Of a DNA stretch of 16,545 nt, positions 1 to 6,956 are shown piece after piece. The translations under genes and the position numbers were made by a program. The stretch covers positions 1-16,545 of the forward strand of contig CAKQON010000035.1 of the NCBI GenBank assembly GCA_934255515.1. Reading direction: 5' to 3'. The notes below the pieces were generated by a model, which was given only the letters and a program-made list of their open reading frames with translations, was not told the origin of the DNA and did no database searches. Positions within the stretch are counted from its first letter, which is position 1. The number at the start of each line of letters is the position of its first letter. Source of the DNA: an uncultured Sutterella sp. Lineage in GTDB: Bacteria > Pseudomonadota > Gammaproteobacteria > Burkholderiales > Burkholderiaceae_F.

Positions 1-39
1 TTAGGAAGAAAGGCGTCATCTGACGGGCAAGTGGAGTCC

Positions 40-72
40 CGGCCGGAAAAAAAGAATGACTTTTTCCGGCCG
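40..72. other. perfect 12-bp inverted repeat (hairpin)
   Basis: The arms at 40-51 and 61-72 are perfectly complementary: a GC block CGGCCGG next to A5 on the left, T5 then CCGGCCG on the right, with a 9-nt loop. The A/T tract lies inside the stem near the loop, with no T-run after it, so this is not a textbook intrinsic terminator. It may be the 3' end of an upstream transcript or a small cruciform-type intergenic repeat. Bases 1-39 hold no gene that can be supported. Confidence 0.55.
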
Positions 73-117
73 TTCCGCCCCGAGTCTTGAACGCTAATAT
101 TTCAAAAAACAATCCCC

Positions 118-162
118 GAACCCGGCTGAGCTCATGGAAAAGCTTCCGCCGGGTTCTTTTTT
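118..162 (+). terminator. intrinsic terminator (or leader attenuator) before the GGT-like gene
   Basis: Arms GAACCCGGC (118-126) and GCCGGGTTC (148-156) pair perfectly over 9 bp, and an uninterrupted T6 follows at 157-162. This is a canonical plus-strand Rho-independent terminator. The T-run ends only 16 nt before the start codon of the next gene, which is on the same strand. Either it ends an upstream transcript and the promoter of the next gene overlaps it, or it sits in that gene's leader and attenuates it. A poor -10-like TAATAT at 95-100 would fit the second reading. Confidence 0.75.
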
Positions 163-178
163 GCGAGATTGATCCAAC

Positions 179-1795
179 ATGCCTTGGCCAGCTTTTGACC
201 CCCTTGACTATCCTCATTTCTCCCGCCGCACGGTGGTCTATGCCGCGAACGGCATGACCTGCGCGGGGAATCCCACCGCTGCCTCGATCGGCCTTCAGAT
301 TCTCCTCAAGGGCGGGAATGCCGTTGATGCCGCCGTTGCGATGGCGGCGGCGATGCCGCTCGTTGAGCCCACCGGCAACGGTCTCGGGGCCGACGCATTC
401 GTGATGGTCTGGAAGGACGGGAAGCTCTACGGACTCAACGGCTCCGGCCCTTCGCCCGCCAGCGCGACGATTGAGAGACTAAAGAAACGGGGCTTCACGG
501 AAGTCCCGGCCTACGGCACGCTTTCGTCGGACGTTCCGGGGAGCGTCGCCGCATGGAGCGCCGTGCATAAACGCTTCGGAAGCCTCTCCTTCAAGGACGT
601 GTTCGCGCCCGCGATCCGCTATGCCGCGGAAGGCTTTGTGGTGTCGCCCACCGTGGCGCTCCTCTGGGAACGCGCCTATCGGCTCTATTCCGGCATGAAG
701 GAGGATCCCCAGTACGCGCCCTGGTTCGAGACCTTTGCGCCGGAGGGCCGGGCTCCCCAGGCGGGCGAAATCTTCCGCTCTCCCGATATGGCAAAGACCC
801 TCCTGCGCATTGCTGAAACTGAAGGCGAAGCCTTCTACCGGGGCGAAATTGCTGAGGCAATCGGGCGCTTCTACGAGGACCACCAGGGGTTCCTGAGGGC
901 GAGCGATCTCGCCGCCTACGAGCCCGAATGGGTTGATCCGATTAGCATCAACTACAAGGGCTACGACGTCTGGGAGATGCCCCCCAACGGGCACGGCATT
1001 ACGGTGCTGATGGCGCTCAGAATCCTCGCCGGAATGAAGCTGGGTGCGCCCCTCACGGCCGAAACCATGCATCAGCAGATCGAGGCGATGAAGCTCGCCA
1101 TGGCCGATACCGCGATGCATGTGACGGAGCCTTCCGCCATGCGGGTCACGACGGACGACCTTCTTTCGGAAGGCTATGCCGCGTCGCGCCGGGCGCTTAT
1201 CGGCGAGAAGGCAATGCTCCCGAAGGCGGGCGACCCGCGCGGAAGCTCCACCGTCTACTTTGCCGCCGCCGACCGTGAGGGCATGATGGTGTCCTTCATT
1301 CAGAGCAACTACCGCGGGTTCGGCTCCGGGATCGTCATCCCGGGAACGGGCATTTCGATGAACGACCGCGCGAACAACTTTACGCTTGACCCCGGGCACG
1401 TCAACTGCCTCGCGGGGTCGAAGCGCCCCTATCACACGATCATCCCCGGGTTCCTCACGAAGGACGGCGAGGCGGTCGGCCCCTTCGGCATCATGGGCGG
1501 CTTCATGCAGCCGCAGGCGCATGTGCAGGTGGTTGAGAACCTGATCGACTGGCACCTTAATCCCCAGCAGGCGCTCGACGCTCCCCGCTGGCAGTGGGTG
1601 GGCGGAAAGCGGGTGGAATTGGAAGCCGACATGCCGCAGGCGGAAATCCTGAAGCTCGCGCGCATGGGTCACGAGGTGAGCATCAAGGCGGACATGACGC
1701 TCATGGGACGCGGGCAGATTATTCTCAGAAATCGCGACGGCGTTCTCTGCGGCGCGACCGAAAAGCGCACCGACGGCCAGGTGATGTGCTTTTAA
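179..1795 (+). CDS. gamma-glutamyltransferase-like Ntn-hydrolase (YwrD type)
   Basis: This 538-aa protein belongs to the gamma-glutamyltransferase (GGT, peptidase T3) family, which cuts itself at an internal Thr and then hydrolyses or transfers gamma-glutamyl groups. Residues 7-45 open with FDPLDYPHFSRR followed by GGNAVDAAVA, as in the YwrD-like branch. The predicted nucleophile is Thr358 in GSSTVYF, followed by the oxyanion-region QSNYRGFGSG and by KRPYHTIIPGF. The C-terminal LNPQQALDAPRW is also typical. No signal peptide is seen, so unlike classical periplasmic GGT this is probably cytoplasmic. The start fits the family N-terminus, but no good Shine-Dalgarno precedes it (only GCGAGA). Substrate is unknown: glutathione, other gamma-glutamyl amides or an unrelated amide are all possible. 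The gene stands alone between terminators. Confidence 0.9.
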   Translation: MPWPAFDPLDYPHFSRRTVVYAANGMTCAGNPTAASIGLQILLKGGNAVDAAVAMAAAMPLVEPTGNGLGADAFVMVWKDGKLYGLNGSGPSPASATIERLKKRGFTEVPAYGTLSSDVPGSVAAWSAVHKRFGSLSFKDVFAPAIRYAAEGFVVSPTVALLWERAYRLYSGMKEDPQYAPWFETFAPEGRAPQAGEIFRSPDMAKTLLRIAETEGEAFYRGEIAEAIGRFYEDHQGFLRASDLAAYEPEWVDPISINYKGYDVWEMPPNGHGITVLMALRILAGMKLGAPLTAETMHQQIEAMKLAMADTAMHVTEPSAMRVTTDDLLSEGYAASRRALIGEKAMLPKAGDPRGSSTVYFAAADREGMMVSFIQSNYRGFGSGIVIPGTGISMNDRANNFTLDPGHVNCLAGSKRPYHTIIPGFLTKDGEAVGPFGIMGGFMQPQAHVQVVENLIDWHLNPQQALDAPRWQWVGGKRVELEADMPQAEILKLARMGHEVSIKADMTLMGRGQIILRNRDGVLCGATEKRTDGQVMCF

Positions 1796-1832
1796 GAAAA
1801 AGGGAGCGCCTTTCCTAAAAAGACGCTCCCTT
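1794..1832 (-). terminator. terminator hairpin, T-tract on the minus strand
   Basis: Arms AAGGGAGCG (1800-1808) and CGCTCCCTT (1824-1832) form a 9-bp stem. Read on the minus strand, the stem runs into a T-rich tail (TTTTTCTT) that overlaps the stop codon of the GGT-like gene. On the plus strand only two T follow. Its best direction is therefore leftward, to end the flavoprotein gene whose 3' remnant lies at 1881-1991. It may also work less efficiently for the GGT-like gene. Confidence 0.65.
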
Positions 1833-1848
1833 GATGCTAGGCATCGTT

Positions 1849-1869
1849 GTTCCGGGCCTGGCCCGGAAC
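1849..1869. other. 9-bp perfect palindrome with 3-nt loop
   Basis: GTTCCGGGC (1849-1857), loop CTG, GCCCGGAAC (1861-1869). It lies just downstream of the stop codon of the flavoprotein remnant. There is no T-tract on either strand. It is probably an mRNA 3'-end stabilising stem or a short intergenic palindrome. Confidence 0.5.
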
Positions 1870-1880
1870 CACTTCACGGA

Positions 1881-1991
1881 TTACTTGGTCGAAAGGATGT
1901 GCTTCACAGCCATGAGGCCGGAAGTCACCGCGAAGGACGAGGCCGTGCCTTCGCCAACCTTCAGATCGTAGGAGTCGCCGTACATGCCGCC
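1881..1991 (-). pseudogene. 3' remnant of a flavoprotein reductase gene
   Basis: Read on the minus strand, this stretch encodes about 36 residues ending in TAA at 1881-1883: GGMYGDSYDL, then a short linker, then SSFAVTSGLMAVKHILSTK. The order GG(M/L)YGD, roughly ten residues, FAxTSGxxA, short tail matches the C-terminal cap of FAD-dependent fumarate/urocanate-reductase-like flavoproteins, where these residues close the FAD site. Further upstream on the minus strand (above about 1992) the frame turns into low-complexity sequence and the plus strand carries a regulator gene, so the other ~450 codons are gone. A terminator-like hairpin in the right orientation (1794-1832) survives beyond it. I infer a deletion that removed the body of the gene. 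The assignment rests on a short motif match only. Confidence 0.6.
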
Positions 1992-2715
1992 CGTTCCTCC
2001 CGAGCTCGAGGCGCTTTTTCGCGCCGAAGGTCAGGTGAGGCAGCTGAACGGCGGCGAATATGTCTATACGCCCCGGATGCCCCTCTCGCTCATGTCGCTC
2101 ATCACGCAGGGCGTGGCAGGGAGAACCTTCGGGAGCATGTACAGCCAGTCGAAGCAGGGCATGGCCCTGGCCGTGGCGCATCGGATCTGCGGCGGGAATC
2201 ACACCTTCCACTCCGGGAGGCCGGGAAACGGCAGATATTTCGCCGTGACGCCCCTCGAAGTGATTACGCTCCCCAATGCCCGGATCAAGGAGCGGATGGA
2301 AGCGTGCCAGACCCTGAGGCAGGCTGTTGAAGTGCAGCTCGAATGCTGCATTCAGTCGGACCGCATCGGGCTCGCGGCCAATTCGGTGCTCCCCGTGCAG
2401 GATCGGGTCCGGCTCTATTTCCTTTCCTGGGTATTCGCCTACGGCGAGCTCGAGATGAGATCCGGCGCCGAATGGGTGCGGCTTGAGGCCGTGCTGCCTC
2501 AAACCCAGGTGCAGCGCGTCACGAGCTCGAACCTCATTCAAGTGAAGCGCTGCTACGCGGAATTGAAGGCTGCGGGAGACCTTGCGAGCGAGGGAAGCAC
2601 GGTCTTCATCCGCGCTTCGGCTCTGGACGGCGTCTGGGCCTGGCTATGTTCGAGCGAGGAAATCACGTGCGACTATGCGCGCCCGAAGGATTGGCGCGGG
2701 TTTCTTCAGAACTGA
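1984..2715 (+). CDS. Crp/Fnr-family transcriptional regulator
   Basis: This 243-aa protein has the Crp/Fnr layout: a beta-roll sensor-like half (about 7-98, with GGEYVYTP near 23-30 matching the usual xxGExLF turn), a dimerisation helix (about 100-150), and a C-terminal winged helix-turn-helix (about 173-195, QTQVQRVTSSNLIQVKRCYAEL) followed by the wing and a 40-residue tail. No FNR-type N-terminal cysteine cluster is present, so it is not an oxygen sensor of that kind. Its ligand is unknown. An in-frame TAG at 1969-1971 blocks any longer start. AGGAG (1970-1974) lies 9 nt before this ATG. Both the Shine-Dalgarno and the ATG lie inside the antisense of the flavoprotein remnant, so the 5' end was probably remade by a deletion and a few native N-terminal residues may be missing. 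Whether it is still expressed is uncertain. Confidence 0.75.
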   Translation: MPPVPPELEALFRAEGQVRQLNGGEYVYTPRMPLSLMSLITQGVAGRTFGSMYSQSKQGMALAVAHRICGGNHTFHSGRPGNGRYFAVTPLEVITLPNARIKERMEACQTLRQAVEVQLECCIQSDRIGLAANSVLPVQDRVRLYFLSWVFAYGELEMRSGAEWVRLEAVLPQTQVQRVTSSNLIQVKRCYAELKAAGDLASEGSTVFIRASALDGVWAWLCSSEEITCDYARPKDWRGFLQN

Positions 2716-2720
2716 GGCGT

Positions 2721-2763
2721 TAAAAGAAAACGGGCTTCTCCCAAAGTTCAGGAGAAGCCCGTT
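2721..2763 (-). terminator. strong intrinsic terminator of the symporter gene
   Basis: AACGGGCTTCTCC (2729-2741) and GGAGAAGCCCGTT (2751-2763) form a perfect 13-bp stem with a 9-nt loop. On the minus strand the stem ends in a T-rich tail (GTTTTCTTTTA), 28 bp after the stop codon of the symporter. The convergent regulator gene ends just before it, so the stem may also stop that transcript, although the plus-strand tail has few T. Confidence 0.85.
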
Positions 2764-2791
2764 CTGAAGCGATGAAGTTAAGCTGAGCCGC

Positions 2792-4084
2792 TTAGCTGCC
2801 TTCTGCGGAGGATTGAGCCTCGTCGCCATAGAGGTCCTTATTCACCATCGCCGCCACGCAGCTGTCCGACCAGACGTTGAGGGTGGTTTCAACTGCGTCG
2901 ATCACGGCGTAGAAGGGCAGGATGACGCCCATCAGGAGAATGGGCACATTCATGCTCGCGAGAAGCGAGGCGGAAAGGAAAAAGCAGCCCATCGGGACGC
3001 CGGCGTTGCCCACGGCGGCAATGGTCGAAATCAGCACCCAGGCTGCAAGCGTGCCGAACGTGATGTCGGCGCCCGCATTCTGCATGAGATAGACGACGGT
3101 AAGGAGAATGAAGGCTGCGCACCCGTTCATGTTGATGGTCGTGCAGATGGGAAGCACGAAGCGTGAGACGGGACGACGAATGCCGAGGCGGTTCTCGGCG
3201 CTCGCCATCGTGACGGGAAGCGTGCCCGCGGAGGATTTGGAGAAGAAGGCGACGGTAAGCGCCGGCACCATGGCGCGGACCACCTTGATGGGGTTGAGGC
3301 CGCGGGCAAGAAGCACGAGCGGGAGGACAACCGCCATCTGGATTACGTTGGCGCCGAGCACCACCATGAAGTAGGTGCCGAGGCCGCCGAGTTCAATGCC
3401 CGAAGAGAGATCCGAGGCAAGCACGGAGGTGAAGCCGAAGATGCCGATGGGGAGCGCCTTGATCACCCAGGAAACGATCTTGAAGAGTACTTCCTGGAGG
3501 CCTGAGAAGAAGGCAAGGAGCACTTCCTGCGAGCGTGATGCGGGAATGCGCGCGATGGCGATCCCGACCGCGGCTGAGATGAGAAGAACCGAGAGAACAT
3601 TGGCCGAAAGGAAGGGCGCGAGGATGTTGTCCGGAATCACCGATTCAACGTATTTGAGGTAGCCTTCGCCGCCGGCGTTCGCAACGGACGAGAGCGGCGC
3701 CGCAGCGGAGGCCGCCACGGAGACGTTCTCGGGCGTGAAGAGTTCGTAGAGGAGCGCTGCAAGCGCCGCGGCAAGAATCGTTGTGAAGAGCGTGTAGAAG
3801 ATCGTGTGGCGGAAGATCTTCCCGGAATTCCCGGAGCGCGAGATGCCGGCAAGCGTCGAAATGATCGACACCGCAATGATCGGCACGGAGACGAATTTGA
3901 AGATGCGGATGAATAGGGTCGAAATGAAGTCGGCGCTCGTGCGTCCGAGTTCGGACCCCCAGAGACCGTTTGCGACGCCGAGAAGGATGGCGGCAACGTA
4001 AAGGATGAGAAGCGTCCAGCCGCTCGAGCGCGCCGATGCGTTCTCCGGGGCTTCGGGGGCTTCTTTCGGATTTTGGGTATCCAT
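2792..4084 (-). CDS. DAACS-family (SDF) cation:amino-acid/dicarboxylate symporter
   Basis: This 430-aa inner-membrane carrier has the full dicarboxylate/amino-acid:cation symporter fold: multiple hydrophobic segments from residue 22, hairpin 1 with SSAGTLP, TM7 with NMNGCA (318-323), hairpin 2 with GNAGVPMG, and TM8 with DAVETTLNVWSD (396-407). Using archaeal GltPh numbering as known from its structure, the residue binding the substrate amino group (D394) is kept as Asp396, N401 as Asn403 and D405 as Asp407. The substrate side-chain Arg397 is Glu399 here, and the sodium-site Asp312 is Asn320. A plain glutamate/aspartate/dicarboxylate transporter is therefore unlikely. A neutral or basic amino acid is a reasonable guess. 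The start follows AAGGA at a spacing of about 9 nt. The gene is single, with its own terminator. Confidence 0.9.
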   Translation of the reverse strand: MDTQNPKEAPEAPENASARSSGWTLLILYVAAILLGVANGLWGSELGRTSADFISTLFIRIFKFVSVPIIAVSIISTLAGISRSGNSGKIFRHTIFYTLFTTILAAALAALLYELFTPENVSVAASAAAPLSSVANAGGEGYLKYVESVIPDNILAPFLSANVLSVLLISAAVGIAIARIPASRSQEVLLAFFSGLQEVLFKIVSWVIKALPIGIFGFTSVLASDLSSGIELGGLGTYFMVVLGANVIQMAVVLPLVLLARGLNPIKVVRAMVPALTVAFFSKSSAGTLPVTMASAENRLGIRRPVSRFVLPICTTINMNGCAAFILLTVVYLMQNAGADITFGTLAAWVLISTIAAVGNAGVPMGCFFLSASLLASMNVPILLMGVILPFYAVIDAVETTLNVWSDSCVAAMVNKDLYGDEAQSSAEGS

Positions 4085-4129
4085 GGTCGGGTGTCCTTGT
4101 TCAGGCGTTCGGGAAAGAGGAATTCGTTA

Positions 4130-4158
4130 ATTCTATTCTTGATTGATTCAGTCAGGAA
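4130..4158 (-). promoter_or_regulatory. candidate promoter of the symporter gene
   Basis: On the minus strand TAGAAT (plus 4130-4135) is a 5/6 match to the sigma70 -10 box, and TTCCTG (plus 4153-4158) lies 17 bp upstream as a weak -35. The start codon is about 45 nt downstream. The poor -35 suggests that an activator may be needed. Confidence 0.35.
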
Positions 4159-4212
4159 TGGCGCTCTTCTGAAAACCGGGAACAGGAACACCAAAGGAGA
4201 AGCACCGAGCCT

Positions 4213-5814
4213 TTAACCGGGAAGCCGCCCGATCGCCGCAAAGCGCTTTGTATCCTTTGCAAAAACCAGACCCAGACGAATAAGCGGACGCCCCGGGCGC
4301 TTGAAGCCGTATCGGCGAGTTTCAATCTGGGCTAACGCCGCTTCGAGGCGATGAGGCGCCTCTTTTTCCGTTTGCGCCATCTTGAATTCGATTACAGCAT
4401 CGGTTTCCCGGGTTTCAAGCTCAAGATCGCTTCTGCCATTGGGAGAAACGCGCTCAATGCTCGCGTCAAGACCTGCGCCTTCGCAGAAGACCTGCACGAT
4501 TTGGCGAATGAGTTCCTCGGTCGGGTGCTGCATGCCCTGGTAGGACAGGCGATGGATGAGCTCGTTCAACGATTCAAGAACATGATCCGGATTACCGGCT
4601 TCAAGCCCATGGACAAAGCGCCTCGCAATCTGCGAGCGCATGAGGTCCTGAGGCCAGTATGCTGTTGAAAGGATTTCCGCAAAGGCGTCGCGCACTTCCT
4701 GGTTGGGATAGCCGAGGACGAGAAGACCGTTCTCTTTGCCTTTGATGCTGAGGTAGCCGACATTCGTCAGAAGGAGCTTCGGATCGAGTTCGAGGATATG
4801 CGCGCAGGATTCAAGCTCCGAGCGCTTCGCATACTGAGGCTTGTCGAATGCTTCGAAACGGAGCTCGCCATTTTCCTTCAGAAAATTAATTAGGAGCCGA
4901 GGAGAGCCGCCGGACTTAACCCAATATCGTCCGAACTGCTCCTCCGGATAGCGTCTCAGGAAGTTCTGAACGGACCACGGACTGAAGACGTGCTTTGTTG
5001 CCGTTGCTTCAAAGCAGTAGCCGTCATAGTGCTCTGCCATTTCCCTGATGAGTTCATCGATCGTCAGACCGAAGTAGAGCGCCGCCTTTTCCAGATACGG
5101 TGAGAAATAGCTGCGTATCTCTGCTTCGGTGTAGCCGAGTAGCGTGCCGAAATGTTCGTCAAGAGAAATGTCGACGATGTTGTTGAAGGCGGAAAAAATG
5201 GATGCCTGCGGGAACTTCATTATTCCCGTTATGAAGGTGAAGTCGAACTTTCCGGATTGCTTCTTGTTCGCGATGAAGAATCCTGAAATGATGCTTCGGA
5301 CGGATTCAAACAATTCCGGTTCATTGAGAGCGGCTGAGAGGGGCGAATCGTATTCATCAACGAGGAGTACCAGACTCACCGGCTCGAGGCGGCTAAGAAA
5401 CATGCGCCACTTAAGGAGTGGGTTGCCAGTCGGGACGTTCGGCTCCTCAAAACCCGCTTCGGCAATGGCCATCGTGAGGAGTTCATCGAAGGCCTGCAGA
5501 AATTCTTCATGGGTTTGAAACACCATGTCCGAAAAATCGAGATGGAGGACTTTTCTCTTCGGTCGCGTCCAGAGTTTTTCGGCCTTGAGACCCTGGCAAG
5601 CTGAGGCACCTTCCGTAAAAAGCGTTTTCAATGTGGAAATGAGCAGTGATTTACCAAAGCGGCGCGGGCGAGAGAGGAAGACGTACTGATCCCGGTTCAC
5701 AAGGTCAACGATCAGATCGGTTTTATCGACATAAATCATTCCCTTCCGAAGCAGTCCGACAAAATCGGCAATGCCTGTGGAAAGAGGATTGGCAGCAGGA
5801 ACGTTTTCAGTCAT
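4213..5814 (-). CDS. AAA-ATPase-like protein with C-terminal PD-(D/E)XK nuclease-like domain
   Basis: This 533-aa protein has the two-domain layout of the PF09820 (AAA-ATPase_like) / PF08011 family. The N-terminal half begins with the typical GIADFVGLLRKGMIYVDKT, carries a Walker-A-like PRRFGKSLL (50-58) and a Walker B LLVDEYD (150-156). The C-terminal ~75 residues hold RSDLELE then AVIEFKM, giving a nuclease-type D463...E476-x-K478 core, with Gln497 downstream as in this superfamily. The family is abundant, often in many copies, in gut Bacteroidetes, Clostridia and Sutterellaceae. Its biological role is not established, and defence, mobile-element and DNA-repair roles have only been suggested. 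The gene is monocistronic with no clear Shine-Dalgarno, and looks richer in A+T than the genes around it (by eye), which fits horizontal acquisition. Confidence 0.88.
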   Translation of the reverse strand: MTENVPAANPLSTGIADFVGLLRKGMIYVDKTDLIVDLVNRDQYVFLSRPRRFGKSLLISTLKTLFTEGASACQGLKAEKLWTRPKRKVLHLDFSDMVFQTHEEFLQAFDELLTMAIAEAGFEEPNVPTGNPLLKWRMFLSRLEPVSLVLLVDEYDSPLSAALNEPELFESVRSIISGFFIANKKQSGKFDFTFITGIMKFPQASIFSAFNNIVDISLDEHFGTLLGYTEAEIRSYFSPYLEKAALYFGLTIDELIREMAEHYDGYCFEATATKHVFSPWSVQNFLRRYPEEQFGRYWVKSGGSPRLLINFLKENGELRFEAFDKPQYAKRSELESCAHILELDPKLLLTNVGYLSIKGKENGLLVLGYPNQEVRDAFAEILSTAYWPQDLMRSQIARRFVHGLEAGNPDHVLESLNELIHRLSYQGMQHPTEELIRQIVQVFCEGAGLDASIERVSPNGRSDLELETRETDAVIEFKMAQTEKEAPHRLEAALAQIETRRYGFKRPGRPLIRLGLVFAKDTKRFAAIGRLPG

Positions 5815-5911
5815 AAAACTCGGGAAAAGCGAAGGAATCTGAAGAGACTCCGTTAGTCTACGACAGGCAGTGGAAAACTACGGCATGTCCCTGGGAAGAG
5901 GGAAAACGATA

Positions 5912-5947
5912 GAAAAATGAGGACGTCTGCAAAGTGCCGGCGTCCTC
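5912..5947 (-). terminator. intrinsic terminator downstream of fdhD
   Basis: GAGGACG (5919-5925) and CGTCCTC (5941-5947) pair over 7 bp. On the minus strand the hairpin is followed by ATTTTTCT. It lies about 60 nt after the fdhD stop codon and is the natural end of the formate dehydrogenase transcript. The remaining bases between 5815 and 6008 show nothing else recognisable. Confidence 0.65.
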
Positions 5948-6008
5948 AAAATCCCGAGACGGGAGGAAAGAATTTGTTCTCAGTGAAAAATATGCAGTGT
6001 CACGCAGG

Positions 6009-6902
6009 TCACGCACGGCTTCCGATGCCGATAAGGCGTTCGGGGTGCGTATAGACGTTGGCGCGCGAGCGCCGGCAGAAGGCGACGAGCGTAATGCCGG
6101 CGCGCTTCGCGACATCAATGGCGAGCGCTGTGGGAGCGGAAACCGCAAAAATGATCTCGACCCCGCACATTGCAGCCTTCTGAACCATTTCATAGGAGGC
6201 GCGGGAGCTGATGACGAGTGCGCCGTCGGTCCACCCACGGCGCGCGCGAAGGCCGAGGAGCTTGTCGAGCGCAACGTGGCGGCCGACGTCTTCGGCGCCG
6301 CCCGCAAGGCTTCCGTCCGGATGCACCCAGGCGGCGGCGTGAGTCGACCCGGTGAGGGCTCCAAGGGTTTCGACCTTCTGGAGGTATTCGAGCGCCTGGC
6401 CGTAATGCTCCATGTCGAAGGTCTGCGTGAAGGGCAGAACCGGCGTCGGCCTCATGGCGTCGTCAAGCGACTCCGTGCCGCAGATGCCGCAGCCCGTGCG
6501 GCCCGTCATGGAACGGCGGTGCTCCTTCAGCTTCCAGAAAGCTTCGGAAGAAATCGTGAGGTTGACGTTCTTCCCGCCCCGGCATCCGTCCGTCACCTCG
6601 ATGTCATGAATGTCGTCGAGCGACCGGACAATGCCTTCGGCGAGCGAAAAGCCCACGGCAAAGTCCTCGAGCATGGTCGGGGTCGTCATCATGACGGCGT
6701 GCGAAATGCCGTTGTAGACGAGCGCCACCGGAACTTCCTCAGCCACCCAGTCCGTGTCGGGGCCGGAGGTTGAGCCCGCGAGGCGGATGATTTCCGCCGG
6801 GCGCGCGCCGAGGGCTTCCTCTTCCTTCACCCCATCGCTTTCAGGGGCGAAAGTGCCGGGAAGAAACGGAATGCTGTCGGTGCCGGTCATGAAGTTTTTC
6901 AC
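6009..6902 (-). CDS. fdhD: formate dehydrogenase accessory sulfurtransferase FdhD
   Basis: FdhD takes sulfur from the cysteine desulfurase IscS and passes it to the molybdenum (or tungsten) bis-MGD cofactor of formate dehydrogenase, giving the sulfido ligand needed for activity. It acts in the cytoplasm before Tat export. The family's catalytic pair is visible as Cys138-Gly-Ile-Cys141 in [30 protein letters not shown] and [13 protein letters not shown] are typical of the N-terminal half, and [19 protein letters not shown] of the cofactor-binding half. The 297-aa length is normal for the family. The start is GTG: AAGGAG lies 6 nt upstream, better placed than for the ATG four codons further in. 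It lies 54 nt after fdhE and is the last gene of the module. Confidence 0.95.
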   Translation of the reverse strand: MKNFMTGTDSIPFLPGTFAPESDGVKEEEALGARPAEIIRLAGSTSGPDTDWVAEEVPVALVYNGISHAVMMTTPTMLEDFAVGFSLAEGIVRSLDDIHDIEVTDGCRGGKNVNLTISSEAFWKLKEHRRSMTGRTGCGICGTESLDDAMRPTPVLPFTQTFDMEHYGQALEYLQKVETLGALTGSTHAAAWVHPDGSLAGGAEDVGRHVALDKLLGLRARRGWTDGALVISSRASYEMVQKAAMCGVEIIFAVSAPTALAIDVAKRAGITLVAFCRRSRANVYTHPERLIGIGSRA

Positions 6903-6956
6903 GATGCTCTCCTTACCTTCGAAGAGTGTCAGGAAAAGTTTATTCGGAATCGGGCT

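Noticed and set aside
1..39. C-terminal end of an upstream plus-strand gene (for example a frame ending in TGA at 21-23)
   Set aside because: Only seven codons are visible and nothing in them identifies a gene.
479..1672. A 397-codon minus-strand open frame inside the GGT-like gene
   Set aside because: Same cause: low-complexity His/Arg-rich translation opposite a well-conserved enzyme.
1837..2541. A 234-codon minus-strand open frame opposite the regulator
   Set aside because: It is in a different frame from the flavoprotein remnant, with a composition typical of antisense shadows.
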